From positions 1 through 64,000 of the forward strand of contig MU623420.1 in assembly GCA_025201765.1 (NCBI GenBank): a stretch of DNA of 64,000 bases. The letters are read 5' to 3'. Shown here piece by piece: positions 46,753 to 57,932 of the stretch; positions within the stretch are counted from its first letter, which is position 1; each line of letters opens with the position of its first letter. A model generated the notes under the pieces. The model did not search any database, was not told the DNA's origin, and worked only from the letters and a program-made list of their open reading frames with translations. The position numbers and the translations under genes were made by a program. The stretch comes from Daldinia sp. FL1419 (taxonomy: Eukaryota > Ascomycota > Sordariomycetes > Xylariales > Hypoxylaceae).

Positions 46753-47250
46753 ATGTGTTGCCAGGTCACCTTAGAAATTTGTTGTGAGGACGAAGCATCA
46801 AGTAGCCTCCCAACATGTCTTGGGTCACCAAGGTTTATCGTTCTCTGTGGCGCAGCACGTGCAGTCCAGGGCTCCCAGGAGCTTAAGAACAACAGTTCAC
46901 CTAATTCCCCAAAGCCAATGTCAATTGCCAGGGCCTGTCCAAGTTTCGATGGCTTGTATATTAGATTTGAACGTGTCTTCTTCACTAGGTGCAAACAGTG
47001 TGTTGTGAATAAGGGTCCGCAAAAGTATGGACTCAATATCAACGATATACCCATCGTTTTCAAGTATGACGAACTACTCCTACATCACCTTACGGAGGCA
47101 ACCTACAACACGCCATACCAAGAATTGGTCCTAAAACTTGCCGAGGATTATGGAATCCACCAACGATGGATGTTGCTTCGTGGCGGTTGGGTTAAGGCTC
47201 CTAAACCTACCCCAGAAGATCCACTAGGTCCAAACCCACCATATGTATAG
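46753..47250 (+). CDS. Hypothetical protein, uncertain
   Basis: 165-codon frame. The second half (NINDIPIVFKYDELLLHHL, YQELVLKLAEDYGIHQRW, WVKAPKPTPEDPLGPNPPY) looks like genuine protein, while the first half has an odd Cys-rich start (MCCQVTLEICCEDE). The real start may be internal or on an upstream exon. An overlapping minus frame (46740-47063) is less protein-like. Not recognised. Confidence 0.35.
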   Translation: MCCQVTLEICCEDEASSSLPTCLGSPRFIVLCGAARAVQGSQELKNNSSPNSPKPMSIARACPSFDGLYIRFERVFFTRCKQCVVNKGPQKYGLNINDIPIVFKYDELLLHHLTEATYNTPYQELVLKLAEDYGIHQRWMLLRGGWVKAPKPTPEDPLGPNPPYV

Positions 47251-47971
47251 AGGGTAGCGAATAGTGGCTATGGAGAGGAACTGATAATGTACGTGGAGAC
47301 GTATCAGTCCAGCCCAATAGCCTTACACCATTCAAAAATGCCGACCAATCCATGGACCATCTCCCTTATTGGGACGGCAAGGATGAATATATGCCATAAG
47401 AATGATTCCTCGCAATTAGATGAGAAAAGCAGGTCAGATCCATCCATCGGACTACGATTGGCACGATAATTGGATAGAATATCATTCTTGGCTGCTACAC
47501 AATATACTGTAGGAAAGCTACGCGTGCTTGAAGCGTCCATCGGCAAGCCGCTCCAAGTAAACCACTCTAAACCACACTTGAACTCGTAATAGAAATATTA
47601 TGCTAAGCTACGGTTCAGGCTTTTAATATGCTTCCAAGCTTGTAACAAGTAACTGTTGAACGTTAAAAAGTTAGACTTGATTAATCCATCACAATGAACA
47701 TAATAAACATTATAAACTGTACAGATGGTAATGAATAATTTTATTGTATCGAAGAGAGGTCTCTCTTCATTCAAAAATTAGCCAATGTGCCCTGTTGGCA
47801 TGGCTGTGGCTTTTAGCATAGCGCGTGCTTTCCTACTGTATGCCTCCTTTTATTAGAATATTAACAGTATTAAACCCCAGCATATATCCACTCGTATCTC
47901 TCCACACCCACTCTCCTTCACACACACCCTTCCTCCACAATCACATGCTCTTATAATAGGTAGGTAGCCCC
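47251..47971. other. Intergenic, nothing recognised
   Basis: Convergent 3' regions. Short frames only. C/T-rich tract near 47890-47940, close to the end of the next gene. Confidence 0.4.
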
Positions 47972-48625
47972 TTATGCGGCAACGCAGTCAACTTCCTGAG
48001 CGAAGTCGTGAGTCCATTCCGAGCTGGCGGGAAGGTCCTTGAGAGTCGCGCACTGGGGAACGAAGTTGACGGCGACGCACTTCTCGGGTAGAGACTCGCC
48101 CTCGTAGACGTATCGCACAACCGGCATGTTGGCACGGACGTAGCCGATGAATCGGTCGCAGATAGCGTAGTAACCAGGCGCAAGACCGCCGAGCGCCACC
48201 GAGTTTCCGGACTTCTCAATCTTAATACCGTTGCTGCCGCCGCCCACGTTGATGCTCGCGTCGTGCTCGCCAGGGTAAGTGGCGTCGGTGCTCTTCGAGT
48301 CTTGCACGCTCAAGCCCCAGGGGAAGTCCGTGCCCAAATCGTTCAGGACGTCAACCCAGCCCTGTGTTTCGGTACCGTTGCTGTAGTAAGGCGCGTCATC
48401 GCTGGGGCTTATCGAGGAGACGGTTGCGATGTTCTGGCCAGCGCCGACGTGGACGCCGGAGAGGTAGCTGCCCGCGACGGAAGGATCCAAGTCCTTAGAC
48501 GGGTCCTGCAGTTCTACCTTGAGGTGGAAACCCTTGGACCGGGAGAGTTGCTCAGCAGCCTGGGGAACAGGGGTAGCGCCGGCAAGGGCGAGAAAGGTAA
48601 GAGGGGTGATGATTGAGGCGAGCAT
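47972..48625 (-). CDS. Secreted protein, DUF7907-like
   Basis: 217 aa, single exon. Signal peptide MLASIITPLTFLALAGATP, then SKGFHLKVELQDPSKDLDPS, which opens a domain I recall as DUF7907 in secreted fungal proteins. Further marks: LSGVHVGAGQNIATV, FPWGLSVQD, INVGGGSNGIKIEKSG, YYAICDRFIG and VRYVYEGESLPEKCVAVNFV. Three cysteines, low Lys content, no membrane segment. Function unknown; extracellular. Markedly higher GC than its flanks, like the other well-expressed genes here. The start follows an AT-rich leader. Confidence 0.82.
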   Translation of the reverse strand: MLASIITPLTFLALAGATPVPQAAEQLSRSKGFHLKVELQDPSKDLDPSVAGSYLSGVHVGAGQNIATVSSISPSDDAPYYSNGTETQGWVDVLNDLGTDFPWGLSVQDSKSTDATYPGEHDASINVGGGSNGIKIEKSGNSVALGGLAPGYYAICDRFIGYVRANMPVVRYVYEGESLPEKCVAVNFVPQCATLKDLPASSEWTHDFAQEVDCVAA

Positions 48626-49762
48626 CTTGAATATTAGATGTGATATTAATAATATCTGGCAAGGTATTAGATGTATTAAATATTAATATAATTGTATGTG
48701 ATGTGTTGGTTGAGTGAATGAATGATGGCGTTCTTTGTTTTTCTTGGACTAGAGAGCGACCATCTGGATCTTATATGAAACCTACTCCTGGTGACCATAG
48801 CCCAACGGTTTGTCGTGGCGATGCATGAGCCCGAACTAAAGACCGACCCCGAGATATTGACGGAGAATCCCCCCTCAATTACCAATTACCCACCGGGGAA
48901 CGTCGAGGGCATCTCGGACCACACGAGAAAATGGTCGTAAACACAAAAGCTGCGGTCACCCGTCAGAGGCCGACGGTAAGACGGTCTTGAGGTTCGTAGA
49001 CCCACGTATATCGAAGAGATCTGTGCTGATTGGATGAGAAGGGATTTTTACCTAATTCATAAAAGATCTGGACTGTGCTTGTTTAGGGGCTGAGCTTGAG
49101 ATCACGAGGCGGCGCGGTAAATTGTGCCACGAGATGGCCTCGGACCAATCCGAACTATAAGACGATCACTTCTTTATTCGACTTTTTTTAAAAATAGCGT
49201 GGTACGACGGCATAATACCAGGAATACGTCGTGTCACTATTAACCTTTAAAAGAATCGTTTATGAACGACAGCATAGGTCAATTCCGGAAGTAAATATTT
49301 TATAATATTGCTTATTATTCTTCTTACCGCAGGCAACGAGAAGCGCCGAGATATCGTGTATGTAGTTAGAAGTAACCGGATTAGTGATGTAAACTGCACA
49401 AGGTAAGCAAAAGGATTATGAATCATGGCCTTCATATCAAATTTCTCCATACGTCATTAATCCTTTGATGTCCCCTGAGACAGTGCGCAAACGGACTAGC
49501 CCAGGCCCTTTAATGGATGGAGCATACGATAGAAACCCAAAGGATCGTCCAAGTAATAGGCTAATAGTAGGCTACTCAAATAAGGAGAAAAGAATTCGGA
49601 TTACATGTAACTAACGAGTGACGTTGCAATACTACTACGGTCTTAGCTCGCGCTCGCGTTCGCGTTCAACACACAGCAACCATCCTATCAAGAGCGTACA
49701 CTATGTTTTGAGCAAACTCCCAATTCGACCCTTTCCCGCATGCTTGAATCCCTATCCCGTAT
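48626..49762. other. Promoter region of the DUF7907-like gene and spacer
   Basis: Contains the leader of the 47972-48625 gene. A CATATAAGATCC TATA-like site lies near 48770-48780 on the minus strand. Frames at 48676-48885 and 49247-49450 are not supported. Confidence 0.4.
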
Positions 49763-50286
49763 TCATGCGTTGATACAAGGTTTATCGCAATGGGCGATGA
49801 AGTTGCTCTCAGCATCGTTGCGGCATTTGCTGCTGCAGGCGCATAACAGCTCAACACTAGACGGCTGCTCGTTCATGCAGACAAAGACAGCTTGAGAAAC
49901 GTCTGTTTTGGGCTTGCCGTTCGTACAGAGTTCCGAGAGGCCATTGCAATAAGCCTTGCTGATATCGTTGGGTGCGAAGTCTATTAGGGTCAGCAAAGTT
50001 CCCTCCAAGTTAATCGCCGGTTAGGGTTCGTACTATGACCGTTTTCAGTGAGCATGTAGCCGCAGTATGTATAGCCCTTACCACACTTCGGTCCAATTCC
50101 CTGGGAGCCGCTTGGTATTGGGATGGGAGCTACGCCGGAGGTAGAAGATATTCCTGCCGGAGGAGCGGCCAAGGTAAGAGACGTGGATGAAGAACTCGCC
50201 AAGTCAGCCGGCGGATGCGGGCCTCTCAAAGCCAAGGTAGGACCGGCCAGGAGGGCGGGTCCGAAAAGAACGACTTGAAATTTCAT
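49763..50286 (-). CDS. Secreted cysteine-rich protein with Pro/Ser/Thr-rich N-terminal linker
   Basis: Two exons: 50040-50286 and 49763-49980, with a 59-nt intron (GTCATA donor, GCTGACC branch, TAATAG acceptor). 465 nt, 154 aa. Signal peptide (MKFQVVLFGPALLAGPTLAL), a Ser/Thr/Pro/Ala-rich stretch (residues about 25-60), then CGKGYTYCGYMLTEN joined by splicing to DFAPNDISKAYCNGLSELC. The rest has VFVCMNEQPSSVELLCAC, SSKCRND and HCDKPC. About eleven cysteines lie in the last 90 residues. This layout recurs in small secreted proteins of plant-associated ascomycetes; function unknown. TATA at 50407-50414. Without the splice the frame would stop soon after YMLTENG. Confidence 0.8.
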
Positions 50287-51907
50287 ATTCGAAGAGGCGT
50301 AGAATGCTCCGAGAGAGTGCTCAATATAGATCCAACTGCTAACTAAATAAAACTACCTGTTGCCAATGACTTGGTTACTCCTGGTAGAAAATTCACGATC
50401 TATCGTCTTATATACAATTAGTCTGAATAGAGAAAAGCACCTTGGTAGTCCTGGCTAATAGTATAACATCAGTACAACAATTGCCACAGTCGACGAACGG
50501 CCTAGACGTCTTCAAAGCCACGACACGTCTCCGGTGAGACGTTTCCATAAGACGTTCCAATGCCTCATCTGGAAGTGAGAAGCGAAATAAGAAACCAGAA
50601 GTGATTCCAGAACACTATCTAAGTCTATCTTAGATGGATTACAGATTCTATCTAAATCTATTCGTGTGGTACTGTACGAGAGTACAACTTCGTGGGCTTC
50701 TCATTTTGGGAAAGGATGCCACAAAACGCTGGTTGACAAGCTCAATATCACTGAGGTCGAACGGAGATGAATCTGAGGGTAGTGCCTCAAATCGGAATCC
50801 TCGAGTTGAGGATTTATTTACCGATCAAAAGTAACGTAAGTCGGATACATAGGGCTAGGAACAGCATCTCGATACGCGTATTCATTATGCATGGTCGATG
50901 AACTGGTCGGGACACAAGACATGGTTAATGCAGGCTACGAGTCTTCACTAGGTGGGAAAATAGTTCTAGAACCTGAATTGAAGGCCCGAATCGTTGGAAG
51001 GACATGAAGGTGAGTAAGGTGACGTGTGTCGAGGAGCGTTTTACAGTATTCGTGTCCAACCAAGTTGTGAATGTGAATGTGAAGATATAGGGGGAATTGC
51101 CACATACTCGGAATTGGCCATTCCCAACACCAACAGCCGAACCTACCTACCAAGGGAACATACACCAAATAGGAGAGATTGTTTTAATTCATTAAAAATG
51201 ATTCCAGTCACAGAGATCCGGTTCCGTGAATCGGGAAATGTCTCTCGGAAATTAGGAAAAACATTCGGTAACATTGTTCGAAACAGCCTTATTTTATAGC
51301 CTTACTGGGACTGATAAGGTGTAATTACCTTTAACTATCTCCAGTATAATTACCTACTTATGTTATTAGTAGGTAGGTACCTATTATGTACTGGCCGGAA
51401 GTCATCGTGGATTAGGTAACGGACGGAAGGTTTTTGCTCAGCGGAAGGCGGCCGATGGGACAAGCGGGCCGAAGCTGACAATTACACTACACCTACCCCT
51501 GCAAGGCTAACAAGGGTCCAATATTTAAAATCTTTAGGCTGACCAGATACATCTAATCACAAGCCTTATTATATGAGACGAGCAAGTATTCGTAGACCGG
51601 CAAGTACAATACACGATAAGGAATGCCCCGCCGCTAAACTGGAATTGCCCCTCCATCCATTCCTTCAGGCTTCTGTCCTTCCAGCAAGCCCTGGACCCCG
51701 CGAAACCTGCGCAAACTTCCGGCCTCGCCTCCATCGGGATTTCCTAACTTTCGACATTGACAAATCCTCATAATATAGGGAATACGGCTTACAAGAGCGT
51801 CAATTCTATTCCCATACCCCAATTGCAACAACTCCTGTCTCTACCATCATATCTGCATCTACACCTACATCTACATCTACGTCCACATCTACATCCACAG
51901 GGAAAAC
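50287..51907. other. Divergent promoter region, with a CTACAT microsatellite in the HEM3 leader
   Basis: 1.6 kb between divergent genes. The HEM3 leader (51851-51898) is built of repeats of about six bases (CTACAT/CCACAT). Frames at 50634-50834, 51024-51299 and 51573-51773 have no support. Confidence 0.45.
50407..50414 (-). promoter_or_regulatory. TATA box of the secreted cysteine-rich gene
   Basis: TATATAAG on the minus strand, about 120 nt upstream of the ATG at 50286. Confidence 0.5.
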
Positions 51908-52972
51908 ATGTCCACCTCCGCCACGCATCCCGTCATAACACCCTCGACGTCCGAGACGTCAAAACTCACGATCAATGTTGGCACGCGCAAATCAAAACTA
52001 GCCTTGAAACAGGCCGACTATGTCGTTACCGCCTTACAACAGCTCCACCCGACGGTCAATTTCGAGATCAAGGGAATGCACTCGACAGCAGACAAGGACA
52101 AGATAACGGCACTATACAAATTCGGAGGCAAGGGGTTATGGACGAACGAGCTAGAAGCCGGGCTCAACGCAGGCGAGCTTGACATTGTCGTACACTCCTT
52201 GAAAGACATGCCGACGACACTACCAGAGGGGCTGATTCTAGCTTGCGTGCCACCGCGTGAGGACCCCCGTGATGTCGTCGTTGTAAAGAAGGGACTGGAG
52301 GACAAGTATAAGAAGCTGGCAGACTTGCCAGCAGGCGCTATTGTTGGAACAAGCAGCGTCAGGCGCATGGCGCAAATCAAGCGACGATACCCGCACCTCC
52401 AGTTCAAGGACATGCGCGGCAACATCGATACTCGACTCCAGAAACTTGACGCCGAAGATAGCGGATTCTCTGTGCTGATCCTAGCCGCGGCAGGCTTACA
52501 CCGAACGGGTCAGGAAGGACGCATCTCGCAGTATCTCGAGAGCACCACAGAGGGCGGCGGTATGCTGCATGCTGTTGGCCAAGGTGGCCTAGGCATTGAG
52601 GCGCGGGCCAACGATCAAAAGACGTTGGAGCTCCTAAAACCCCTTGAGGATGTCAAGGTCATGTTAGCAGCGGAGGCAGAAAGAAGTGTCATGAGGACGC
52701 TAGAAGGCGGCTGCAGTATTCCCATTGGCGTAGAGACAAAATGGGTAGGAGATAACACACTGAGACTAACAGGGACGGTTGTCAACGTGGAGGGCACAGA
52801 AGCCGCCGACGCCGAGAAGGTCGAAGAAATCAAAACGCGGGAGGAGGCCATAGAGTTCGGTAAGAAAGTGGCCCAGCAGCTGACGGACAACGGTGCACAA
52901 AAGATCTTGGACGTGATAAATCAGGATCGGGAAGCCAATAGAGACAAGGCGGAGCCATGGGTGCCGGCATAG
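51908..52972 (+). CDS. HEM3: Porphobilinogen deaminase (hydroxymethylbilane synthase)
   Basis: 354 aa, intronless. The enzyme links four porphobilinogen units into hydroxymethylbilane, the third step of haem synthesis after ALA, in the cytosol. Family marks: VGTRKSKLALKQADYV, MHSTADKDKI, GLWTNELEAGL, VHSLKDMPTTLPEG, GTSSVRRMAQIKRRYP, DMRGNIDTRLQKL and ILAAAGLHR. Cys269 in LEGGCSIPIG should hold the dipyrromethane cofactor. Length is close to the yeast enzyme. The N-terminus is Ser/Thr-rich and short, with no targeting signal. High GC relative to flanking DNA. Confidence 0.96.
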   Translation: MSTSATHPVITPSTSETSKLTINVGTRKSKLALKQADYVVTALQQLHPTVNFEIKGMHSTADKDKITALYKFGGKGLWTNELEAGLNAGELDIVVHSLKDMPTTLPEGLILACVPPREDPRDVVVVKKGLEDKYKKLADLPAGAIVGTSSVRRMAQIKRRYPHLQFKDMRGNIDTRLQKLDAEDSGFSVLILAAAGLHRTGQEGRISQYLESTTEGGGMLHAVGQGGLGIEARANDQKTLELLKPLEDVKVMLAAEAERSVMRTLEGGCSIPIGVETKWVGDNTLRLTGTVVNVEGTEAADAEKVEEIKTREEAIEFGKKVAQQLTDNGAQKILDVINQDREANRDKAEPWVPA

Positions 52973-53313
52973 AATTGCCATATAGAACTGGGACAGAAGA
53001 AGAAAAAAATCTAGGCCATAGAGGGAGACCGCGGACGACGCTTTTTTAGACTTGAGCCGTCCATTCTATGTAGCCTTTATGTAGAATCTGCGCGGATGCT
53101 TTCGCCATGATGATGAAATACCCCAAACGAGTTTATGATACAAGGTTGAGCCCGTCTCTGTCCCACTCGCTGGTTGTTGAATGCCAATATCCATTTCCGG
53201 TGAACACCTGCCCCCCCTTTGCTTGATTGACGCCGCTTACCGTCTTCCTGCTTCCCCCGTTACATTTCACTTACACTTCACATCCCCCCCCTAATATCTT
53301 TCATACACAAGCT
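52973..53313. other. Convergent 3' regions of HEM3 and GCV3
   Basis: About 340 nt with pyrimidine-rich tracts (53208-53220, 53285-53291). No other feature. Confidence 0.45.
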
Positions 53314-53981
53314 TTAATGTTCCTGCGAGCCGGTAAATGCCTTGTACTCCTCGAGGGTCATCAAACCGTCGAAGTCTTTGGCGCCTTGCTCACCAACCTG
53401 GACCTTGACGATCCAGCCGCCACCGTGCGAGTCGTCCTCGGGGACCTGGTTGATGGTGCCGGGCTTCTCCTCGAGGGCCAGGTTGACGCCGGTAACCTTG
53501 CAGGCGATGGGGGCGTTAATGTCAGCGGCGCTCTTGACCGACTCGACTGCGCCGATGGCATCGCCCGCGCTAACCTCCTTACCCTCCTCGGGGAGCTCAA
53601 CGTATACCACATCGCCCAATTCCTCAGCGGCGTATTCCGAGATCCCGATCACGCCTGCCGTCTTTTCGGCGTTTAGGTCGATCCATTCGTGGTCTGTGGT
53701 ATACTTGCGGATTTCTCCTGTGGCGGCGGGTTAACGGTGATCAGCGACATGGTACAATATGCTTTGGGTATTGTTGGTGCAGGGACATTGTAAGCGATAT
53801 TTTTGGGGTGTGCTTTTTGGGGGCTTGATTGAAGGGCGACATCGGATAACTCACTTATCGGTGAGACAGAGAAAGCTCGCATCGTCGCGGGTTGCCAATT
53901 AGATCTTGTGCGCGGAGCCTGTGCAAGTCGAGAGAAGGTCGACGGTCTAGCTGCTCGAAGGCATCGCGCAATTGAGGCCAT
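53314..53981 (-). CDS. GCV3: Glycine cleavage system H protein, mitochondrial
   Basis: Two exons: 53855-53981 and 53314-53717, with a 137-nt intron (GTGAGT donor, CCACAG acceptor). 531 nt, 176 aa. Exon 1 is an Arg/Ala/Ser-rich presequence (MASIARCLRAARPSTFSRLA). The splice gives REIRKYTTDHEWIDLNAEKT, the H-protein start. Lys104 in AVESVKSA is the lipoylated residue that carries the methylamine group between the P, T and L proteins. VYVELPEEGKEVSAGD and GGGWIVKVQV are further marks. An upstream in-frame Met (54038) exists, but the start at 53981 gives a normal presequence. The third base of codons is strongly C/G-biased. Confidence 0.95.
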
Positions 53982-55706
53982 TTTGAAAGATAGATTTATG
54001 ATAAGAGAAGTCGTAAGAGGGAAGATGTTGTAGACCACAGCTACGGTGAAAGCTACTCTTTTTTTTTTTTTTTCGTAGCTTTGTGCTTAAAGAGGTAGAT
54101 TATGTAGGTATGTATATGTATATGTACTGATATCGTATCGATGATACCACTACTTTGAAATTGTTAATGTTGGTACGATTCCTTCTAGTCCAACTTACCG
54201 CCGAAGAGTTACCCGATAGGATAACTCGCACTGCTTATATTTGTATATCCTTCACCAATAAGTACAGTGCGATATACGGACGTCGGCGGCAGGACCCGAT
54301 AAGAAAGTATTGGCCAATACAAATTCCTCAATTGCCCCGCGTCCTGTCATAGGTAACGAAAATTTCCGGATCATTCCACTACACCTCGATTACTGAGATA
54401 CATTATTATATGCATATCGGGTCCAATGCAACCACCAAACCGATATATAAGAATTCAAACGCACAAGATATTCTTCACATTCATTATCTGGCTGGATAAT
54501 TGTTATATTGGAATCATTAATATGATCTAGGAAGATCGTCTGGGTAACTACATGCAATTGGGCACCTAATCATATTTCCGCTTAGTACTTCGGGTATCAG
54601 AAGGTAGATATATCCTAAGTTAGATGGAAGAGTTCGATACATCTGATTGGCCTAGGTGAGGAAGTATAATAAGACCCCAAGGGCAGAACTACAGAGGAAG
54701 AACAAATAGATATAACTAACTAAATGGAAAGTATAAGATAATCATATCGGGCTATCGGATAATGTTTGATACATTCCAAACCACGAAGCCAAGTGATAGG
54801 TATGTTACCTACCTTTATTCAATACAAAAAGATGATCAGTCTCGAGTTCTCATAGATATAATATTAGCCTCGAAGAGATACTCGAAACTAAACGGTTCCA
54901 AATAAATCCTTTCAATGTCACAAGATAGTTTGACCTGTTTCGTCAACGACGACTACGTTATGCGTCTCTATGAAAAGACCCTCGGTGGCCTTAAGTTCCT
55001 TCAGGTATTATAATCTATAATGCGTATCTAGCTATATAAGTTAAATATTCGTTTCCTTTTACTTGACTGAAGTAGTTTGATATGATACTTATTAGAAGAC
55101 ACTATATAGATAGGTAGTTTCACATCTTGGACAGAAATCTAGCAATCGTAAGGATCAGGCACATTGCTCCGCGCAAACGCGAGTTGTGCCCTAGTAGGCT
55201 TTGAAGTAAGAGAAGGAGGAGAAGGTAAGGCACATCTAGACAGAATGTGGAGTATTATGTATGTTAAATAGTGTTGCTATATATACTCGACATTCAATCA
55301 CTAGGCCTACGAGCTCTAACGGTTCTCCCCACAAGCGCTCGGCTACCACTATATCCTAGCAACATAACTGGGAATACACGGATAAGAATATGTACGCGGA
55401 AGTACCAATGCTTCCAATTCCAATGATAGAAAAATAATCAGAGAAATACTTTCAGGCTTAAATGTGATGCTTTGTTGTGATTGGTCTGGGCCCGATGTTC
55501 ACGCCCTTCGGAGGACAAGCGACCAAGCAATATGAAAAGGGGCGAAGACCCCGAGAAGGAAAACACCACGACTTCAACTAAAATTCCATCGAGTGATTGT
55601 TCCAATACATAGCACTTCGCTTCAACTCTAGGGCCGACTGCTTGTTATTTAGGATATCCAATTATACTTTCATCATTCTTTAGGTCTAAACAACCATCTT
55701 TCCACC
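53982..55706. other. Intergenic, 1.7 kb between divergent GCV3 and MAP1
   Basis: T run at 54058-54074. A short frame beginning at 54917 (MSQDSLTCFVNDDYVMRLYE) looks protein-like for about 30 codons but leads nowhere. No gene supported. Confidence 0.4.
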
Positions 55707-57126
55707 ATGACGGTAGACTTGGTCAAAGAAACCTGTCTCTCCTCGGGCTGTGAAAACGAGGCCGGGTCTCTTCAATGCCCGACATGTCTAAAGCTAGGCA
55801 TTAAAAGCAGTTACTTTTGCTCGCAACAGTGCTTTAAAAGCGCCTGGGTAATTCTCCTCGACCCCTGAGCTATGCTCTCTGGAGTCTGGATACCTGCCTC
55901 TAGACCTTTCCTTATTTGTCTCATACTAATACCTACTGTACAATAGGCTGAGCACAAGGAGATACATAAAAGTGTTTTGAATAAGATACAGAATGGTATT
56001 CGTCAAGTTCCTCATGTCGAGTGCCATATCTAATGAGCCGCAGCACCGGGGACGTATAATCCATTCCCTTCGTTCTACTTCACCGGGCCACTGCGACCAG
56101 TCTACCCGCTCTCTCCAAGGCGCGAAGTTCCCAAAACGATACGACATCCAGACTACGCAGAAACAGGTATACCGACAAGCGAGTTGAAACTCGTTAGGAA
56201 CAAGATCGATATCCTTGACGCCGAAGGACAAGAAGCTATGCGCAAGGTCTGCAGACTAGGCCGAGAAGTACTAGATCTTTTGGCAGCCGAAGTCAGGCCT
56301 GGAATCACAACGGACTATCTTGATGAACTCTGCCATAAACTTTGCATTGAACGGGATGTGCGTCTCTATGCTACCCTTTCATCATTTCTACTATATTAAC
56401 CATCATTTATTAGTCTTATCCTTCACCGTTGAATTATAAAGATTATCCCAAGTCACTTTGCACATCTATAAATGAGGTAATCTGTCACGGCATCCCCGAC
56501 CAGCACGTACTTGTCGATGGCGATATCATCAATTTGGACGTGAGTCTGTATCATGGAGGGTACCACGCCGATCTAAACGAAACGTACTATGTCGGCGACA
56601 AGGCAAAAGCAAACCCAGATACTGTTAGAGTGGTAGAGACGGCGCGGGAGTGTCTAGAAGAGGCGATCAAAGTTGTGAAGCCTGGTTACTTAGTTCGTGA
56701 CTTTGGCGCCGTTATCGAGAAATATGCAAAATCCAAAGGCTGTAGTGTCGTGAGGGATATCGTCGGCCACGGCGTTAACAGTCATTTCCACAGCCCGCCC
56801 AACGTTCCTCACTACGCTAAAAACAAGGCTGTCGGGGTTTGCAAACCCGGCATGACATTTACTATCGAGCCTATGATTTCTTTGGGCAAGCATCAATTCG
56901 TGACATGGCCTGATAATTGGACCATTACAACGATTGATGGGAAAAAGTCGGCGCAATTCGGTAAGCTTACTTAGATGTCTGTTTACGTTCGGAAGATTCG
57001 TGACTGACATGTATATATATATACTTAGAGCATACACTATTGGTGACCGAGACGGGCGTCGAGATATTGACTGCTCGGCTGCCAACGTCACCTGGCGGCC
57101 CGGTTCGTATACCGGAAGAAGCTTGA
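55707..57126 (+). CDS. MAP1: Methionine aminopeptidase type 1
   Basis: Five exons: 55707-55847, 55947-55995, 56044-56357, 56414-56960 and 57029-57126, with introns of 99, 48, 56 and 68 nt. 1149 nt, 382 aa, like yeast Map1 (387). The protein removes the initiator Met from new chains at the ribosome. The N-terminal zinc finger uses Cys10, 15, 24, 27, 38, 42 and following His (CLSSGC, CPTC, CSQQC, EHKEIH). Metal ligands are visible: two Asp in [17 protein letters not shown], His in GHGVNSHFH, Glu in FTIEPMI and Glu in [27 protein letters not shown] is diagnostic. The 48-nt intron 2 is needed to avoid two stops and restores [10 protein letters not shown]. Confidence 0.95.
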
Positions 57127-57316
57127 CTGTTACTTTAGCGATAACCTGTAGTTATTAATTTCGAAAATAGGCCTTCTCTCCGCGCTAATCCCAATTCGAA
57201 CATTTCTTAAATGTAAGCCGTGACATGAGTTTTACAGGCGAAATTATATCATGAACCTAGCTCATTAGCATCGTCCAAGATAATTTCCTAAACCTAGTAC
57301 CTATTAAATTTGATAG

Positions 57317-57932
57317 GCTATTGCGCTGGGCGTATTCCAAGAGGTCGATATCTCTAATCTAGAGCATGTTGATGGTTTGCGTGAGATTACACAATTATAC
57401 CGAGAGCGCTGGCATGTTAATTACCCCTCGTCAACAAAGCTCAGTAAACAAAATTGTCCGGGGCACCAATTACAACTGGCAATATCGACAGTAGCTAGCT
57501 GTCTACCTGTCTGCTGACGGGAGCCTTTCCCGCAACGTTGATTTAGGTGAGACCTTACGTAGGTTACCTAAATATACACAGACCAGGATGATCTCCGATT
57601 CGACTGTCCGTATGTTACACGTGAAGAGGAGGTTTACCTATGGGGTAACTGGCGACCTATTAACGTTACCGGATTCAGAATAACAAATACCCAATGTTTC
57701 GTGTTTCCTTTGGCGAATTGACGTTTCGCGTCGCGTTCGACAGGTGATCATCCTCACATATTTCGTGATGTTTTATTGGTTCGTTGCCGTTGGTACCGTA
57801 GCCTTAACCGCCCTTGGGCTTGCGATTGTCAGCCATGCCAAGTATAATACGTTGAAGTTCAAACGAACGGGCCAACATGTCGAACTCGGATGCGGCTGGA
57901 CGAAGAGAGAAAGAAGACATCGAAACATTTGA
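57317..57932 (+). CDS. Unrecognised coding segments, possibly a multi-exon membrane protein or a remnant
   Basis: Three protein-like stretches on + just downstream of MAP1. 57317-57514 gives LGVFQEVDISNLEHVDGLRE and RERWHVNYPSSTK. 57592-57719 gives DDLRFDCPYVTREEEVYLW and GNWRPINVTGFR. 57744-57932 gives ILTYFVMFYWFVAVGTVALT and ALGLAIVSHAKYNTLK, a membrane helix pair. Possible acceptors (TTGATAG at 57316, ACACAG at 57591) precede the first two. I could not find donors that join all three in frame, nor a start. It is either a gene with unusual splicing or a decayed one. Coordinates are only the outer limits. Confidence 0.3.

Noticed and set aside
53227..53734. + frames opposite GCV3
   Set aside because: Antisense shadows; GCV3 is unmistakable.
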